Positions 38,127 through 49,327 are shown, counted from the stretch's first letter. The stretch is DNA of 64,000 bases from Dickeya undicola (GCF_000784735.1 NZ_JSYG01000008.1:62001-126000); one strand, 5' to 3'. The notes: generated by a model from the sequence alone, not told the origin. Numbers and translations are program-made.

Positions 38127-38146
38127 ATTCCTGACGAGTGACTGGC

Positions 38147-39685
38147 TTAGAACAAACCGAGCGGTTTCTCGGAGTAGCTCACCAGCAGGCATTTGGTCTG
38201 CTGGTAGTGTTCCAGCATCATCTTGTGGGTTTCGCGCCCAATACCAGACTGTTTATAACCACCAAACGCTGCATGAGCTGGGTAGGCATGGTAACAGTTG
38301 GTCCAGACGCGACCTGCCTGAATACCGCGCCCCATACGGTAGGCAATGTTGGTGTTACGGCTCCATACCCCAGCACCCAGACCGTAAGGCGTGTCGTTGG
38401 CGATAGCCAGCGCTTCCTCAGGTGTTTTGAAGGTAGTCACCGCCAGCACCGGCCCGAAGATCTCTTCCTGGAACACCCGCATACTGTTCTGGCCGAATAG
38501 GATGGTCGGCTCCAGATAGTAACCTTGTGCCAGTTCTCCCGGCAGCACTTTGCGATGCCCACCAGTCAGCACCTCTGCCCCCTCTTTCTTACCGATATCG
38601 ATGTAATTGAGGATGGTATCCAACTGCCCCGCCGACACCTGCGCGCCCATCATGGTCTGGCTATCGAGCGGGTTCCCCACCCGAATAGACTCGACGCGTT
38701 TAATGGCGCGCTCCATGAACCGTTCGTAAATCGATTCCTGTATCAACGCCCGGCTCGGGCAGGTACAGACTTCGCCCTGATTGAACGCAAACAACGCGAA
38801 CCCTTCCAGTACCTTGTCAAAGAAGCTGTCTTCCTGATCCATTACGTCGGCAAAGAAGATATTCGGCGATTTACCACCCAGCTCCAGCGTAACCGGGATG
38901 ACGTTCTGTGCCGCATAACCCATGATCTGCTGGCCGACCTCGGTCGAACCGGTAAAGGCTACCTTGGCGATACGCGGCGAAGTCGCCAGATACTCGCCGA
39001 TCTGCCCACCGGCACCGTTAACCACATTCAGCACGCCCGGCGGCAAGATATCCTGAATCAGTTCCATCAACAGCAGCACCGACAGCGGCGTCAGCTTGGC
39101 GGGCTTAAGCACAATGCAGTTACCCGCTGCCAGCGCCGGTGCCAGCTTCCAGCACGCCATCAGCAGCGGGAAGTTCCACGGAATAATTTGCCCGACCACG
39201 CCCAGCGGTTCGTGGAAATGGTAGGCAACGGTATCATGGTCGATCTCGCTGATCGCCCCTTCCTGCGCGCGAATACAGGCGGCAAAGTAGCGGAAGTGAT
39301 CGATACCCAGCGGTACATCCGCATTCATGGTTTCCCGGATCGGCTTCCCGTTATCCCAGGTTTCTGCACTGGCCAACAACGCCAGGTTCGCCTCCATACG
39401 GTCGGCGATACGGTTGAGGATTTGTGCCCGCTCGCGGGTGGATAACGCCCCCCATTCAGCACTAGCCTTATGAGCCGCATCCAATGCATGTTCGACGTCG
39501 CGGTTACTCGAACTGGCGACTTCACACAGCGGCTGGCCGGTTACCGGCGTCAGGTTGACGTAATATTCGTTACCGGATGGCGGCACCCATGCGCCGCCGA
39601 TAAAATTGTCGTAGCGCGCTTTCAGCGTGAGGGCGGGTCCATACTCACCGGGCAACACCCGGTTTCCTGCGGTATCGATGGCCAT
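38147..39685 (-). CDS. aldB: aldehyde dehydrogenase AldB type
   Basis: 512 residues, equal to E. coli AldB. NAD(P)-dependent oxidation of acetaldehyde and related aldehydes. Key motifs: [32 protein letters not shown] (cofactor loop), ELGGKSPNI with catalytic Glu, and the catalytic Cys in [11 protein letters not shown]. The E. coli gene responds to stationary phase and alcohol; no such site is obvious here. Monocistronic, with a terminator shared with xylB. Confidence 0.9.
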   Translation of the reverse strand: MAIDTAGNRVLPGEYGPALTLKARYDNFIGGAWVPPSGNEYYVNLTPVTGQPLCEVASSSNRDVEHALDAAHKASAEWGALSTRERAQILNRIADRMEANLALLASAETWDNGKPIRETMNADVPLGIDHFRYFAACIRAQEGAISEIDHDTVAYHFHEPLGVVGQIIPWNFPLLMACWKLAPALAAGNCIVLKPAKLTPLSVLLLMELIQDILPPGVLNVVNGAGGQIGEYLATSPRIAKVAFTGSTEVGQQIMGYAAQNVIPVTLELGGKSPNIFFADVMDQEDSFFDKVLEGFALFAFNQGEVCTCPSRALIQESIYERFMERAIKRVESIRVGNPLDSQTMMGAQVSAGQLDTILNYIDIGKKEGAEVLTGGHRKVLPGELAQGYYLEPTILFGQNSMRVFQEEIFGPVLAVTTFKTPEEALAIANDTPYGLGAGVWSRNTNIAYRMGRGIQAGRVWTNCYHAYPAHAAFGGYKQSGIGRETHKMMLEHYQQTKCLLVSYSEKPLGLF

Positions 39686-40050
39686 ATCTGTCTCCTTTGG
39701 TGATACAGGGTGTCATCGCAGGTGGTTCCCCGACGTCTGTCGGCATCCCCTGCGCCGCGGCAGCCAGAACCGGCCGGTGTAAAACCGACAGGAATGAAAA
39801 GACTATCTGGCTGATAAGTCCTCACAGAAAGTAATGATTAAATCCTATACAGTGTTACCAGATTGTAAAAGGTCTGCCGCAGGGAAAAATGCCACTCTTA
39901 GACTCAGCGCACAGTTTGTTATTTTCATGTTCAGGCCATACTTTTTTATCCGTAGGGTGTGTATAGAAACTCACGGGATAAAAATTCGCATCCCTGCTAC
40001 GGCGGTGAAATAATGTCGGCAAGGATTCATGCAACAGCGAGCACAACACA
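39686..40050. other. aldB-fdhD divergent gap
   Basis: 365 bp without a convincing gene. It must hold the promoters of aldB and fdhD. I see no clear palindrome, CRP box or riboswitch. Confidence 0.4.
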
Positions 40051-40875
40051 GTGAACAGTGATGATTCTCAAGGCGTTGCCGAGCAGTTGGTAGCGGGCGC
40101 TTGCCAGCGCACCGTCTGGCATCAGGATGAACTGGATTCGCCACAGCAGGACTGGCTGGCGGAAGAAGTGCCGGTGGCGCTGGTCTATAACGGTATTTCG
40201 CACGTCGTGATGATGGCGTCGCCAAAAGATCTGGAGCCGTTTGCGCTCGGCTTTTCCCTGTCGGAAGGCATCATCCAGTCACCGCAGGATATCTACGGCA
40301 TGGATGTCGTGCCGGTATGTAACGGCATCGAAGTACAAATCGAGCTGTCCAGCCGCCGTTTCGCCGGGTTAAAGGCACGCCGACGAGCGATGGACGGGCG
40401 AACCGGTTGCGGCGTCTGCGGAGTGGAACAGTTAGAGGAAATCGGTAAACCGGTGTCGCCGCTGCCGTTCACCCAACATTTCTCGCTCTCCCGCCTGGAG
40501 CAGGCGTTGCAGGCGCTGAAAACGGTGCAACAAGCGGGCGCGTTGACCGGTTCGACGCACGCTGCGGCCTGGTTGTCGCCCGAAGGGGAACTGTTGGGCG
40601 GCTGTGAGGACGTCGGCCGCCATGTAGCGCTGGACAAACTGCTGGGAACGCGCGCGCGCCAGCCCTGGCAGCAGGGGGCAGCGCTGGTGTCCAGCCGCGC
40701 CAGCTATGAAATGGTGCAAAAATCCGCCATGTGCGGGGTAGAAATTCTGTTTGCGGTTTCAGCCGCCACCTCACTGGCGGTAGCGGTGGCTGAGCGGTGC
40801 AATCTGACGCTGGTTGGCTTCTGCCGTCCCGGACGCGCCACCATCTATACCCATCCGCAGCGCTTGCAGCCCTGA
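40051..40875 (+). CDS. fdhD: FdhD, formate dehydrogenase sulfurtransferase
   Basis: 274 residues (E. coli 277), GTG start. It moves sulfur from IscS to the molybdenum cofactor of formate dehydrogenases. The essential Cys pair is in [11 protein letters not shown] (about 115-122); [15 protein letters not shown] and [12 protein letters not shown] are family signatures. No formate dehydrogenase gene is in the window, so its target lies elsewhere. Separated from sodA by 228 bp. Confidence 0.94.
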   Translation: MNSDDSQGVAEQLVAGACQRTVWHQDELDSPQQDWLAEEVPVALVYNGISHVVMMASPKDLEPFALGFSLSEGIIQSPQDIYGMDVVPVCNGIEVQIELSSRRFAGLKARRRAMDGRTGCGVCGVEQLEEIGKPVSPLPFTQHFSLSRLEQALQALKTVQQAGALTGSTHAAAWLSPEGELLGGCEDVGRHVALDKLLGTRARQPWQQGAALVSSRASYEMVQKSAMCGVEILFAVSAATSLAVAVAERCNLTLVGFCRPGRATIYTHPQRLQP

Positions 40876-41103
40876 TGGTCAGGCTGGGCATAGCTTAGAC
40901 CGATTTGTTGTTAGCCAGAGCAATTACGGTATAAATGCTTGTAATCGCGGCATAAAATGCGCAGATAAACCGGCTGTTGCCACGAATAGTCGTTTTCAAG
41001 ATCATTTAATTAACTATAATGAACCTAATGCTTACGCGGTGCTAACAAGCAATAGCACCGCACAATAACTAAATTGCGCACGACAACAATGGAGATGCTA
41101 AAC

Positions 41104-41730
41104 ATGAGTTATTCACTGCCATCCCTGCCTTATGCTTATGACGCACTGGAGCCGCACTTCGACAAGCAGACGATGGAAATCCATCACTCCAAGCACCATC
41201 AGGCTTACGTCAATAATGCTAACGCAGCGCTGGAATCCCTGCCTGAGTTCGCCAGCCTGTCCGCCGAAGAGCTGATCACCAAACTGGATCAGCTGCCAGC
41301 CGACAAAAAAGGCCCTCTGCGTAACAACGCCGGTGGTCACGCCAACCACAGCCTGTTCTGGAAAGGTCTGAAACTGGGCACCACGCTGGCAGGCGACCTG
41401 AAAGCCGCTATTGAGCGTGATTTCGGTAGCGTTGACGCGTTCAAAGAAAAATTCGAACAGGCAGCAGCAACCCGTTTCGGTTCCGGCTGGGCATGGCTGG
41501 TGCTGAAAGACGACGGTAAACTGGCTGTCGTTTCCACCGCTAACCAGGACAGCCCGCTGATGGGCGAAGCGATCTCCGGCGCATCCGGCTATCCGCTCAT
41601 CGCACTGGACGTGTGGGAGCACGCTTACTACCTGAAATACCAGAACCGTCGCCCGGACTACATTAAAGCATTCTGGAGCGTCGTAAACTGGGACGAAGCG
41701 GCCAAACGTTTTGCTGAAGCCAAAAAATAA
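41104..41730 (+). CDS. sodA: manganese superoxide dismutase
   Basis: 208 residues (E. coli 206). Metal ligands: His in [10 protein letters not shown], His in [10 protein letters not shown], and Asp/His in [16 protein letters not shown]. Mn-type markers [13 protein letters not shown]. Converts superoxide to peroxide and oxygen in the cytoplasm. ATG 41104 follows GGAGATGCTAAAC. Monocistronic with a strong terminator. Confidence 0.96.
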   Translation: MSYSLPSLPYAYDALEPHFDKQTMEIHHSKHHQAYVNNANAALESLPEFASLSAEELITKLDQLPADKKGPLRNNAGGHANHSLFWKGLKLGTTLAGDLKAAIERDFGSVDAFKEKFEQAAATRFGSGWAWLVLKDDGKLAVVSTANQDSPLMGEAISGASGYPLIALDVWEHAYYLKYQNRRPDYIKAFWSVVNWDEAAKRFAEAKK

Positions 41731-41773
41731 GCAAAAGGTAAAAATTAATTTCTAAATCAGAAATTAACGCCAT

Positions 41774-41811
41774 AAAACCCGGAATAACCTTTGTTATACC
41801 GGGTTTTTTTT
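41774..41811 (+). terminator. sodA terminator
   Basis: AAACCCGG(a)ATAAC pairs with GTTATACCGGGTTT and is followed by a run of eight T. Confidence 0.9.
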
Positions 41812-41996
41812 ATTGTATTTTCAGGATTATTGTCGAAAAAGCAGTATATAGTTTTATTATGGCGCGCCGATAAATTCTGTATGTGCTCATGCATAGACTG
41901 CACACAGCCGCCAACATAGCAATCTCACATTAACGAATAAATCGGTTCTCCACCACCTTGCTTCATCACTCAGCCTAATAAATGATGGAAGAAAAA

Positions 41997-43883
41997 ATGG
42001 CTATAAAAATCGAAAATATGAAAGTCGGCAGGAAGTTAGGATTAGGGTTCTTCCTGGTTCTGTTGCTGACCGTCATTATTGCTGCAGTCAGCGTACGCTA
42101 CATCGAAACACTAAAAGGGCGTTTTGAAAAAGTTATCTTCAGCAATCAAATCAGCGATGAGGTTAATGAAGCCCGTTATTATCGGGTTCTGTACAGCACA
42201 AGTTATAACCCGGATAGCATTCAACAAAACACCAAACATATTGATAACATTATTACTTTAATTACCTCGATTAAGGATAAATCCTGGCGTGGCGATTATG
42301 ACGACAAACTGAGTAATATCACCAGCCTGATCAGCCAATATAAGGAAAAGCAAAAAAACTATACCGACGCCGTAGCCAAAAAAGATGCTGTCAGAAAAAG
42401 CTGGAACCTGTCCGATTCGGAAAAACCGCTCAAACAGATAGAACAGCAGGTGGTTGGCAATATGCCGTTGCAATTACAACTCACCTCGCTGCACCAGAAG
42501 TTGGTGACGGTCCGTTATCTGGTGCGCGGCCTGTTGTTATCGCTGAACAGCGATGCGGAAAAACCGCTGGTTACCTCGCTGGATGATGCGCAGGCAACGT
42601 TGAATCAGTTTATTCAGGCGCTGACGCCGGAACAGCAAGCCATCATGGCCCCCGTGGTTTCTACGCTTTCAACCTACAAAACGCAGGTACTGGCTTATCT
42701 TCCGGCTTATCAGGTGGAAATGAATCAGGCCAAACTGCTGGGTGAAACCGCCAATCAACTGCTCGACAACATCGACAAGATGGTTACCGAGGAAACTGCC
42801 GCCACCCAGAACGATATCACCACTGCCGAATGGCAGATTGCCATCACCGCGCTGATTACGCTGGTGTTGGGTGCGCTGATTGCCTGGTATATCTCCCGCC
42901 AGATTACCCAGCCGCTGAACAACACTGTAGCTATCGCCGAAAGCATCGCCACCGGCGATCTGACCATCGCGATTGAAAACACACGCCGCGACGAACTGGG
43001 CATGTTGTTTGGCGCAATGGCGAAAATGAAAGCGAATCTACACAACATGATCGATGACATCCGTATGGGTGTCAGCCAAATCACCACCGCCGCCAGCGAA
43101 ATCGTCACCGGTAACAATGACCTGGCCGCCCGTACCGAATCCCAGGCCGCATCGGTGGAACAAACCGCCGCCAGCATGGAACAACTGACCGCCACCGTGA
43201 AACAGAACGCCGCGAACGCGCATCAGGCTAACAAGCTGGTGCTGGATGCGACGCACACCGCACAGGAAGGCGGCAAGCTGGTGGAAGACGTGGTGCAAAC
43301 TATGTCCGACATCGAAGGCAGCTCCAAACGGATTGCGGAAATCACGTCGGTGATCAACGGTATCGCCTTCCAGACCAACATTCTGGCGCTCAATGCCGCG
43401 GTGGAAGCCGCCCGTGCAGGTGAACAAGGCCGCGGTTTTGCCGTAGTCGCCAACGAAGTACGCAACCTGGCGCAACGCAGCTCGCAGGCAGCCAAAGAAA
43501 TTGAAGGGTTGATCTCCACCTCGGTCGAGCAGGTATCCAAAGGTGCGCATCTGGTGCATTCAGCCGGTAAAACCATGCAGGAAATTGTGACGGCGGTGAC
43601 GCATGTGCATGACATCATGGGAGAAATTACGGTCGCATCTGATGAGCAAAGCCGTGGTATCGCTCAGGTGAATCAGGCGATCGTTGAGATGGATAGCACC
43701 ACTCAACAAAACGCCGCGCTGGTGCAGCAATCCTCTGCGGCCGCCAGCTCGCTGGAAGAACAGGCGGTTATGCTCTCCAACACCGTGTCGACGTTCCGTC
43801 TCTCCTCCACGCATGAACTGGCACCTGCCAGCCACGGTTTGCCGTTTGCCGGTCATCAGCAACAGTTGTCTTATAGGCGCTAA
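41997..43883 (+). CDS. methyl-accepting chemotaxis protein
   Basis: 628 residues. First membrane helix [20 protein letters not shown] (about 18-37), a helical periplasmic sensor of about 240 residues, second helix [20 protein letters not shown] (about 283-302), HAMP, then the signalling hairpin with [22 protein letters not shown] (shown here only by its tip [18 protein letters not shown]). The sensor is longer than the usual 150 residues and suits the two-module HBM type known from some TCA-acid receptors; ligand unknown. The C terminus lacks an NWETF tether, so CheR docking is probably absent. ATG 41997 preferred to 41982. Confidence 0.88.
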   Translation: MAIKIENMKVGRKLGLGFFLVLLLTVIIAAVSVRYIETLKGRFEKVIFSNQISDEVNEARYYRVLYSTSYNPDSIQQNTKHIDNIITLITSIKDKSWRGDYDDKLSNITSLISQYKEKQKNYTDAVAKKDAVRKSWNLSDSEKPLKQIEQQVVGNMPLQLQLTSLHQKLVTVRYLVRGLLLSLNSDAEKPLVTSLDDAQATLNQFIQALTPEQQAIMAPVVSTLSTYKTQVLAYLPAYQVEMNQAKLLGETANQLLDNIDKMVTEETAATQNDITTAEWQIAITALITLVLGALIAWYISRQITQPLNNTVAIAESIATGDLTIAIENTRRDELGMLFGAMAKMKANLHNMIDDIRMGVSQITTAASEIVTGNNDLAARTESQAASVEQTAASMEQLTATVKQNAANAHQANKLVLDATHTAQEGGKLVEDVVQTMSDIEGSSKRIAEITSVINGIAFQTNILALNAAVEAARAGEQGRGFAVVANEVRNLAQRSSQAAKEIEGLISTSVEQVSKGAHLVHSAGKTMQEIVTAVTHVHDIMGEITVASDEQSRGIAQVNQAIVEMDSTTQQNAALVQQSSAAASSLEEQAVMLSNTVSTFRLSSTHELAPASHGLPFAGHQQQLSYRR

Positions 43884-43897
43884 CGGCAGGCGCATCC

Positions 43898-43955
43898 CCC
43901 TTCAACGAAGGGATCAGCGAAAGCGAGAAACAATCACCACCTCCCGAGAGGTGGT
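43898..43955. other. two hairpins after chemoreceptor gene
   Basis: CCCTTC-AAC-GAAGGG (43898-43912) and ACCACCTC-CCGA-GAGGTGGT (43936-43955, followed by TTTAAAA). Together with the next hairpin they form three in a row. Confidence 0.55.
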
Positions 43956-43970
43956 TTAAAACCGACAGCA

Positions 43971-44001
43971 AAAAGGGCAACCCAAACGGGTTGCCCTTTT
44001 T
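43971..44001. terminator. two-way terminator, chemoreceptor / mtlR
   Basis: AAAAGGGCAACCC-AAAC-GGGTTGCCCTTTT(T): both strands end in T-runs. It serves the converging chemoreceptor and mtl operons. Confidence 0.88.
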
Positions 44002-44026
44002 ATATGATTTATCTGATATCCCTGAA

Positions 44027-44641
44027 TCAGAACGCCTTTTTCAGGCTGATTCCAGCAATAAGCTCGGTCAGTGACAGCACCAGCGTGGAACGCACCATCT
44101 GCTGATAACGCTGCTGTTGCATCGCCGCCAGCAACACGTCATCGGGATCGACGCTCGGCGGCAGCATCGGCGACGGCGGCAGGCTGCTTACACAATGCAG
44201 CTCGCTGATCGGCCCGAGGATTTCATCATCGGTAAACCGGTAACCATGCTCATCGTGAGTCAGCTCTTCGCCCAACGCCATCAGCAGTTCGGTATCTTCG
44301 TATTCTTTACGGCTGATCATGCCCAAACCGTAAATCAGCTTCAGCCGGACTGACAGCTCACCCAGCGGCCCGCTGCCGGATAACAGGGGTTCGACGGCGT
44401 ACTTCACGGCATAATCGTCTTTGCGAAACGCCTGCAGCATCAGCAGGCTGACGGCTTCTGCCAATAACTCGACGGCCATCAGCATAAAGCTTCTGACCGT
44501 TTTCGATGCATTCAGGGATTCCAGTACCCGGTTTTCAAATGCCTGCGTATCGTCCATCGTCGCTTCTCGTACGTTAATTCCGCGCACAGTATTGCCCCTG
44601 CGCGTTGGAGCGGCTGACTCCACGGAGGCATGGCTCTTCAT
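44027..44641 (-). CDS. mtlR: MtlR, mannitol operon repressor
   Basis: 204 residues from ATG 44641 (E. coli 195). The conserved part, TQAFENRVLESLNASKTVRS onward through KDDYAVKYAVEPLL and YGLGMISRKEYED to SLTELIAGISLKKAF, matches MtlR closely. ATG 44557 (MDDTQAF), with GAGAAG upstream, is a realistic shorter start giving 176 residues. MtlR represses mtl; it has no recognisable DNA-binding domain and may act through protein contacts. Last gene of mtlA-mtlD-mtlR. Confidence 0.92.
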   Translation of the reverse strand: MKSHASVESAAPTRRGNTVRGINVREATMDDTQAFENRVLESLNASKTVRSFMLMAVELLAEAVSLLMLQAFRKDDYAVKYAVEPLLSGSGPLGELSVRLKLIYGLGMISRKEYEDTELLMALGEELTHDEHGYRFTDDEILGPISELHCVSSLPPSPMLPPSVDPDDVLLAAMQQQRYQQMVRSTLVLSLTELIAGISLKKAF

Positions 44642-44717
44642 CTGCAACGCCCCCGTCCTATCCAACGCACCCGATTGAAAACAGGGACACAGCCTGATCT
44701 GTGCCGAGACGCGCCGA

Positions 44718-45866
44718 TTACTGCATGGCGTTATACACACTCACCGCTTTTCCGACAACCTCGCTGTCAGCGTCCAGTCCGGAAATCTGCGCCAGCGCAC
44801 CCTTCGGCCCATGCGAGGCGATCAACGCCGCCAGTTCCTGCGCCTGTGGGTCCTGCTCGCTGCGATAATGCATAGCAGCCGCGATGCCCTGGATCAGGTT
44901 GTCATGCGGCAGGCTGTATTCCAGCGTGCCCAGCAACGGTTTGATCAGGCGATCGCCTGCACTGAGTTTGCGCAGCGGCTGACGGCCAACACGCTCTACT
45001 TCATCGTGCAGCCACGGGTTTTCAAAACGGGTAAGAATTTTACGGATGTAAGCCTGATGCTTGTCGGCATCAAAACCATAGCGACGAATCAGCACCGTGC
45101 CACTCTCCTCCATCGCCCCTTGCACCACGCGGCGGATCGCCGGGTCCAGAATGGCGTCGCGGATGGTGCTGTGCCCGGCGCGCTGGCCGAGGTAAGCGGT
45201 GATGGCATGGCCGGTGTTCAGGGTGAACAGCTTGCGCTCAACGAATGCCATCAGGTTATCAGTGAGTTCCATACCGGCGATCGCCGGTGGCTCGCCGTTG
45301 AACTGGGTTTTATCCACAATCCACTCGCTGAACGTTTCCACCGTCACCGCCAGCGGATCAGACTCACCGGCTTCAGCTGGCGGCACAATGCGGTCCACCG
45401 CCGAGTCCACAAAACCGACATGCTGCGCGACCCACGCCTGGGTATTTTCCGGCAATTGCGCCAGCACATGCTGCTTGAGCTGGCTGGTGCCGCGCACCAT
45501 GTTTTCACAGGCGATAATATTCAGCGGCGAGGTGTTGCCGTTGGCATGACGCTTCACCAGCCCTTGCGCAATAGCACCGGCGATCTTCGCCAGAATCTGC
45601 GGGCCAACGGCCGTTGTCACCAGGTCAACCCCGGCAATCAATTCAACCGCCTGCGGGCTACCGCTGTGTACAGCACTGACCTGACTAACCGTATCTACCT
45701 GCTGCTGTTCGCCGACGATCCGCACCGGATAGCTACCGCGTTGATTGATGGCATCCAGCAACGGCTGATTCACATCAGCAAACGTCAGAGAAATGCCCGC
45801 ATCCGCCAGCAGCTTGCCGATAAACCCACGGCCGATATTACCGGCCCCAAAATGTAATGCTTTCAT
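44718..45866 (-). CDS. mtlD: mannitol-1-phosphate 5-dehydrogenase
   Basis: 382 residues, same as E. coli MtlD. NAD-binding Rossmann motif [11 protein letters not shown] at the N terminus and the catalytic region with [16 protein letters not shown] (His in the NTGHA motif). It oxidises mannitol 1-phosphate to fructose 6-phosphate. Of the two adjacent ATGs the second (45866) matches the E. coli start. A hairpin separates it from mtlA. Confidence 0.96.
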   Translation of the reverse strand: MKALHFGAGNIGRGFIGKLLADAGISLTFADVNQPLLDAINQRGSYPVRIVGEQQQVDTVSQVSAVHSGSPQAVELIAGVDLVTTAVGPQILAKIAGAIAQGLVKRHANGNTSPLNIIACENMVRGTSQLKQHVLAQLPENTQAWVAQHVGFVDSAVDRIVPPAEAGESDPLAVTVETFSEWIVDKTQFNGEPPAIAGMELTDNLMAFVERKLFTLNTGHAITAYLGQRAGHSTIRDAILDPAIRRVVQGAMEESGTVLIRRYGFDADKHQAYIRKILTRFENPWLHDEVERVGRQPLRKLSAGDRLIKPLLGTLEYSLPHDNLIQGIAAAMHYRSEQDPQAQELAALIASHGPKGALAQISGLDADSEVVGKAVSVYNAMQ

Positions 45867-45929
45867 CATGCGTAACCTTACTACCGAGATTTAACAATCC
45901 GGGGAAATGTAACAATCCGAGAAAGAAAG

Positions 45930-45947
45930 CGCCGCCCGAAGGCGGCA
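45930..45947. other. hairpin between mtlA and mtlD
   Basis: GCCGCC-CGAA-GGCGGC. On the + strand a T-run follows; on the gene strand only a CT-rich stretch, so it is more likely a message-processing or stability element than a full stop for the operon. Confidence 0.5.
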
Positions 45948-45959
45948 CTTTTTTATCTA

Positions 45960-47867
45960 TCAGGCAGGTGACTTGCCGGAAAGCAGGTCGAGGACATCCT
46001 GCACATTCTCCGTCTGAGCCAGGCGTTCTATTATCGACTCATCATCCAGCGCGCTGGTGAGGTTGGTGATGACCTGCACGTGTTCGTTGTTGCGAGCCGC
46101 GATACCGATGACCAGACGAGCTACGTCATCTTCATCGTCGCCGAAGCGCACCCCTTGCGGATACTGGCAGAACACCACGCCCGTTTTCAGCACCCGGTCT
46201 TTAGCTTCAATCGTCCCGTGTGGCACGGCGATCGACTCACCCAGATAGGTGGAAGTCAGTTTCTCACGCTCCAGCATCGCCTCGACATACGCCGACTCGA
46301 CATAACCGCCTTTGACCAGTTGCTCACCGGCAAAACGAATGGCCTGTTCTTTGTCAGCAGCCTGTAGGTTCAGGAAGACGTTTTTCTCCGTCAACTGGAA
46401 CAACGTCTGCGGTGCAGCCGCCGACTCAGCAGCAGGAGCAGCGGCAGCAGGTTTGGCCCCACCGGGTTGAGCCGCCTGCAAGCGAGCAACCAGATCGCTA
46501 TACAGGTTACTGTCGAGGAAATTGGTCAGCGAAATGTGCTGAGCTTGCGGTGCATGGCGCATGGCGCGCTCGGTCAGATCACGGTGGGTAATCACCAAAT
46601 CGACGTCTTCCGGCAGGCTATTGATAGCACTGTTGGTCACCGAAATGCTCTGTAGACCGGCATCCTGAACCTTCTTGCGCAGCACCCCTGCCCCCATGGC
46701 GCTGGAACCCATACCAGCGTCGCAAGCGACAATGATTTTACGCACGGTGCCAAGGTCACCGCTCACGCCGCTGACAGCCTGGCCTTTGGATGCAGACTTC
46801 ATTTCCTGCATACGACGGGTCGCTTGCTCCAGTTCGTCGTCATCCTTCACCTTACTGCTTTTCAGCAGGATGGCCGACACCACAAAAGAGACGGCGAACG
46901 CGGCGGCAATCGCCGTAATATTGGCGAAGTAGGCACCTTTCGGCGTCATTGCCAGCACCGCCAGAATGGAACCTGGCGAAGCGGGAGACACCAGACCGCC
47001 GTTCAGCAGGCCCAGCGTGAACACGCCGGTCATACCGCCAAGAATCACGGCGATAATCAGGCGCGGATTCATCAGCACATACGGGAAGTAGATTTCATGG
47101 ATCCCGCCCAGGAAGTGGATGATGGCTGCGCCCGGCGCGGACTGTTTGGCGTTACCGCGGCCAAACAGCATGTAAGCCATCAGCACGCCCATACCCGGAC
47201 CTGGGTTGGCTTCGATCAGGAAGAAGATGGATTTCCCGGCTTCCGTCGCCTGCTGGATGCCCAGTGGCGAGAAGATACCGTGGTTGATGGCGTTATTCAG
47301 GAACAGGATCTTCGCCGGTTCAACAAAAATCGACGCCAGCGGCAACAGGTTATTCTGCACCATCAGGTGTACGCCTGCGGCCAGAATGCGCGACAGCGCC
47401 TCGACCAGCGGGCCAATCGCCAGGAAGGACAGAATAGCCAGCAACATGCCGATGATACCGGCGGAGAAGTTGTTGACCAGCATCTCAAAACCGCTTTTGA
47501 TTTTGCCGTCAACCGCGCGGTCGAAGTGTTTGATCGCCCAGCCGCCCAGCGGACCGGCAATCATGGCACCGAGAAACATCGGGATATCGGAACCAACCAC
47601 CACGCCCATGGTGGTGATGGCACCCACTACGCCGCCGCGCTCTCCACCAACCAGACGCCCACCGGTAAAACCGATCAGCAACGGCAGCAGATAGGTGATC
47701 ATCGGGCCGACCAGCTTGGCCAGCGTCGCGTTGGGGATCCATCCGGTAGGAATAAACAGTGCTGTGATAATCCCCCAGGCAATAAAGGCACCGATATTCG
47801 GCATCACCATATTGCTGAGGAAGCGGCCAAAATTCTGCACCTTGACCTTGGTATCTGGTGAGAGCAT
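45960..47867 (-). CDS. mtlA: mannitol PTS enzyme IICBA
   Basis: 635 residues (E. coli 637). IIC membrane domain (about 1-340, with GGIHEIYFPYVLMNPRL), IIB domain with phospho-Cys in VACDAGMGSSAMGAGVLR (about 380) and IIA domain with phospho-His in SIAVPHGTIEAKDRVLKTG (about 552). A Pro/Ala-rich linker (about 470-490) joins B and A. It imports and phosphorylates D-mannitol. First gene of mtlADR; four CRP-like sites lie upstream. Confidence 0.97.
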   Translation of the reverse strand: MLSPDTKVKVQNFGRFLSNMVMPNIGAFIAWGIITALFIPTGWIPNATLAKLVGPMITYLLPLLIGFTGGRLVGGERGGVVGAITTMGVVVGSDIPMFLGAMIAGPLGGWAIKHFDRAVDGKIKSGFEMLVNNFSAGIIGMLLAILSFLAIGPLVEALSRILAAGVHLMVQNNLLPLASIFVEPAKILFLNNAINHGIFSPLGIQQATEAGKSIFFLIEANPGPGMGVLMAYMLFGRGNAKQSAPGAAIIHFLGGIHEIYFPYVLMNPRLIIAVILGGMTGVFTLGLLNGGLVSPASPGSILAVLAMTPKGAYFANITAIAAAFAVSFVVSAILLKSSKVKDDDELEQATRRMQEMKSASKGQAVSGVSGDLGTVRKIIVACDAGMGSSAMGAGVLRKKVQDAGLQSISVTNSAINSLPEDVDLVITHRDLTERAMRHAPQAQHISLTNFLDSNLYSDLVARLQAAQPGGAKPAAAAPAAESAAAPQTLFQLTEKNVFLNLQAADKEQAIRFAGEQLVKGGYVESAYVEAMLEREKLTSTYLGESIAVPHGTIEAKDRVLKTGVVFCQYPQGVRFGDDEDDVARLVIGIAARNNEHVQVITNLTSALDDESIIERLAQTENVQDVLDLLSGKSPA

Positions 47868-47915
47868 AGAGATACACCCCTTTGAAGCGCGCGGCGGAAA
47901 GCGTTCGCGCGATAA

Positions 47916-48110
47916 TTATTGATTGTTAGACAGCGTGATGACTTCCGTCGGAATCATGAGGTCGTGTACCGCAATGTGCGCACCGCTATTGTCGTCATAT
48001 CGAATCTGTCGAATCGCGACCACGGCATCGTGTGACGACGAAAAATCTCAATCGCGTGCGCCACCGGCGTGGCCCCCAAAAACCCGTTCTCAAACGGACT
48101 CTAGCACGTG
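47916..48110 (-). pseudogene. possible gene remnant before mtlA
   Basis: A minus-strand frame ending at 47916 reads HDAVVAIRQIRYDDNSGAH then IAVHDLMIPTEVITLSNNQ, plausible protein sequence without a start. Upstream, another frame reads ENGFLGATPVAHAIEIF, so a frameshift near 48040 and a stop near 48120 would be needed. It recalls the C-terminal part of a regulator, but I cannot name the family. Chance is possible. Confidence 0.3.
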
Positions 48111-48138
48111 ATTTCCAGACCGCAACTCGCGACAAATT

Positions 48139-48315
48139 TGTGATTAAAGTCACAAATACAACCAACAAGATCAAAACAAATGAGTGATGTAATTCACAAA
48201 AAAATAATAAAACCGGATAAATGGTCAGAAAAAAACCAATCAGCCCACAAAAAAGAGTGATCTACATCACTATTTTTAGACTTTGGTTTATATGAAATAT
48301 GTGAGTTAAATCACA
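48139..48315 (-). promoter_or_regulatory. four CRP-like sites upstream of mtlA
   Basis: TGTGATTAAAGTCACA (48139-48154), AGTGATGTAATTCACA (48183-48198), AGTGATCTACATCACT (48256-48271) and TGTGAGTTAAATCACA (48300-48315) all fit TGTGA-N6-TCACA with at most two changes. Centres are 44, 73 and 44 bp apart. The E. coli mtl promoter is likewise known for several CRP sites. Confidence 0.82.
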
Positions 48316-48372
48316 ATATATTTTCGACACGAACCGGTCTTCACAAGAAAACCAGCCCGTGCCGGGGTCACC

Positions 48373-49083
48373 TTAGTGAGGCAGGAAATTCTGGGTTTTG
48401 AGCGTCGTGAACAGTTTCTGCTGCTGATTGGCGATATCAGTCATCATGCTGTTGTACTGATCCACCTGCTGCTGGGTATGGAATTGGACGCCGTTGTTGC
48501 CAAATACCACCTGATTACCTTGCGTCTGCAAGTAATCACCCACCTGCACCACGCTTTGTGCAAACGACGTGCTCGCTGGCACCACCGTTACCATGGCATT
48601 AGCTGGCAGAGAAACCGCACGGTTATAGACTTTATCGTATGCCGTCTGCAATTCTTCCGACTGTTTGAGCGCCCGGCGAGCATTGTCCGCCTGGGTTTTG
48701 GCGTTCTGTACCTGCGGGCTTAGCATCGTGAGGCCACCCAGCGCCTGACGCAGGTTATCGCGCTGAGTGATGTAATCCTGCGGCACGCGAATGCGAGACA
48801 CCACGTCCAACAGCGGCGTCAGGCTGGCTGCCAGCGCCTGATCCAGTTGCTGATTGAAAGCGGTCATCACTGCGTAATCCTGGGTAAAACGCCCGAAGCT
48901 CTGTTTCTGCTGTTCGGACAACGTCGGTAACTGGCGCCCTTCCTGCTGTGAAATTCCCTGTAGGAACGTGATAAACGCCTGACGCGCATCCTTATCCTTG
49001 TCGCCACAAGCCGACAGTTGCAACGCCACAACCAACATAACCACTGGCAGCAGCCAGCGCGAACGGTAATCCGCCAACATCAT
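48373..49083 (-). CDS. yiaF: YiaF, DUF3053 lipoprotein
   Basis: 236 residues, matching E. coli YiaF in length and pattern (RQAFITFLQG, LPTLSEQQKQSFGRF, IRVPQDYITQRDNLR, QNAKTQADNARRALKQSEEL). Signal peptide with lipobox LSAC near residue 26, so an envelope lipoprotein. Two adjacent ATGs (49083, 49080) follow AGGAGTAGTA. Function unknown. Reads away from the guanidine operon. Confidence 0.88.
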   Translation of the reverse strand: MMLADYRSRWLLPVVMLVVALQLSACGDKDKDARQAFITFLQGISQQEGRQLPTLSEQQKQSFGRFTQDYAVMTAFNQQLDQALAASLTPLLDVVSRIRVPQDYITQRDNLRQALGGLTMLSPQVQNAKTQADNARRALKQSEELQTAYDKVYNRAVSLPANAMVTVVPASTSFAQSVVQVGDYLQTQGNQVVFGNNGVQFHTQQQVDQYNSMMTDIANQQQKLFTTLKTQNFLPH

Positions 49084-49327
49084 TACTACTCCTGTTTATT
49101 TTCACCACCGTGACCCGGCGGTTTCTATCGCCCGACGAGCCATGTCGCCATAAGCGTAACCGAACCGGCCACCGCATGGGACATACCTCGCCGGTTTTTT
49201 TCGCCTAACGGCCTGTTCAACAATCAAGGACCGCTATTCTACGCCGAATCGACGCCATGCCACCCGCAGAATCGTCTGTTCTGTTACAGCGCCGCTGTTA
49301 TGACCACAACGACGACGAGCACATGGC

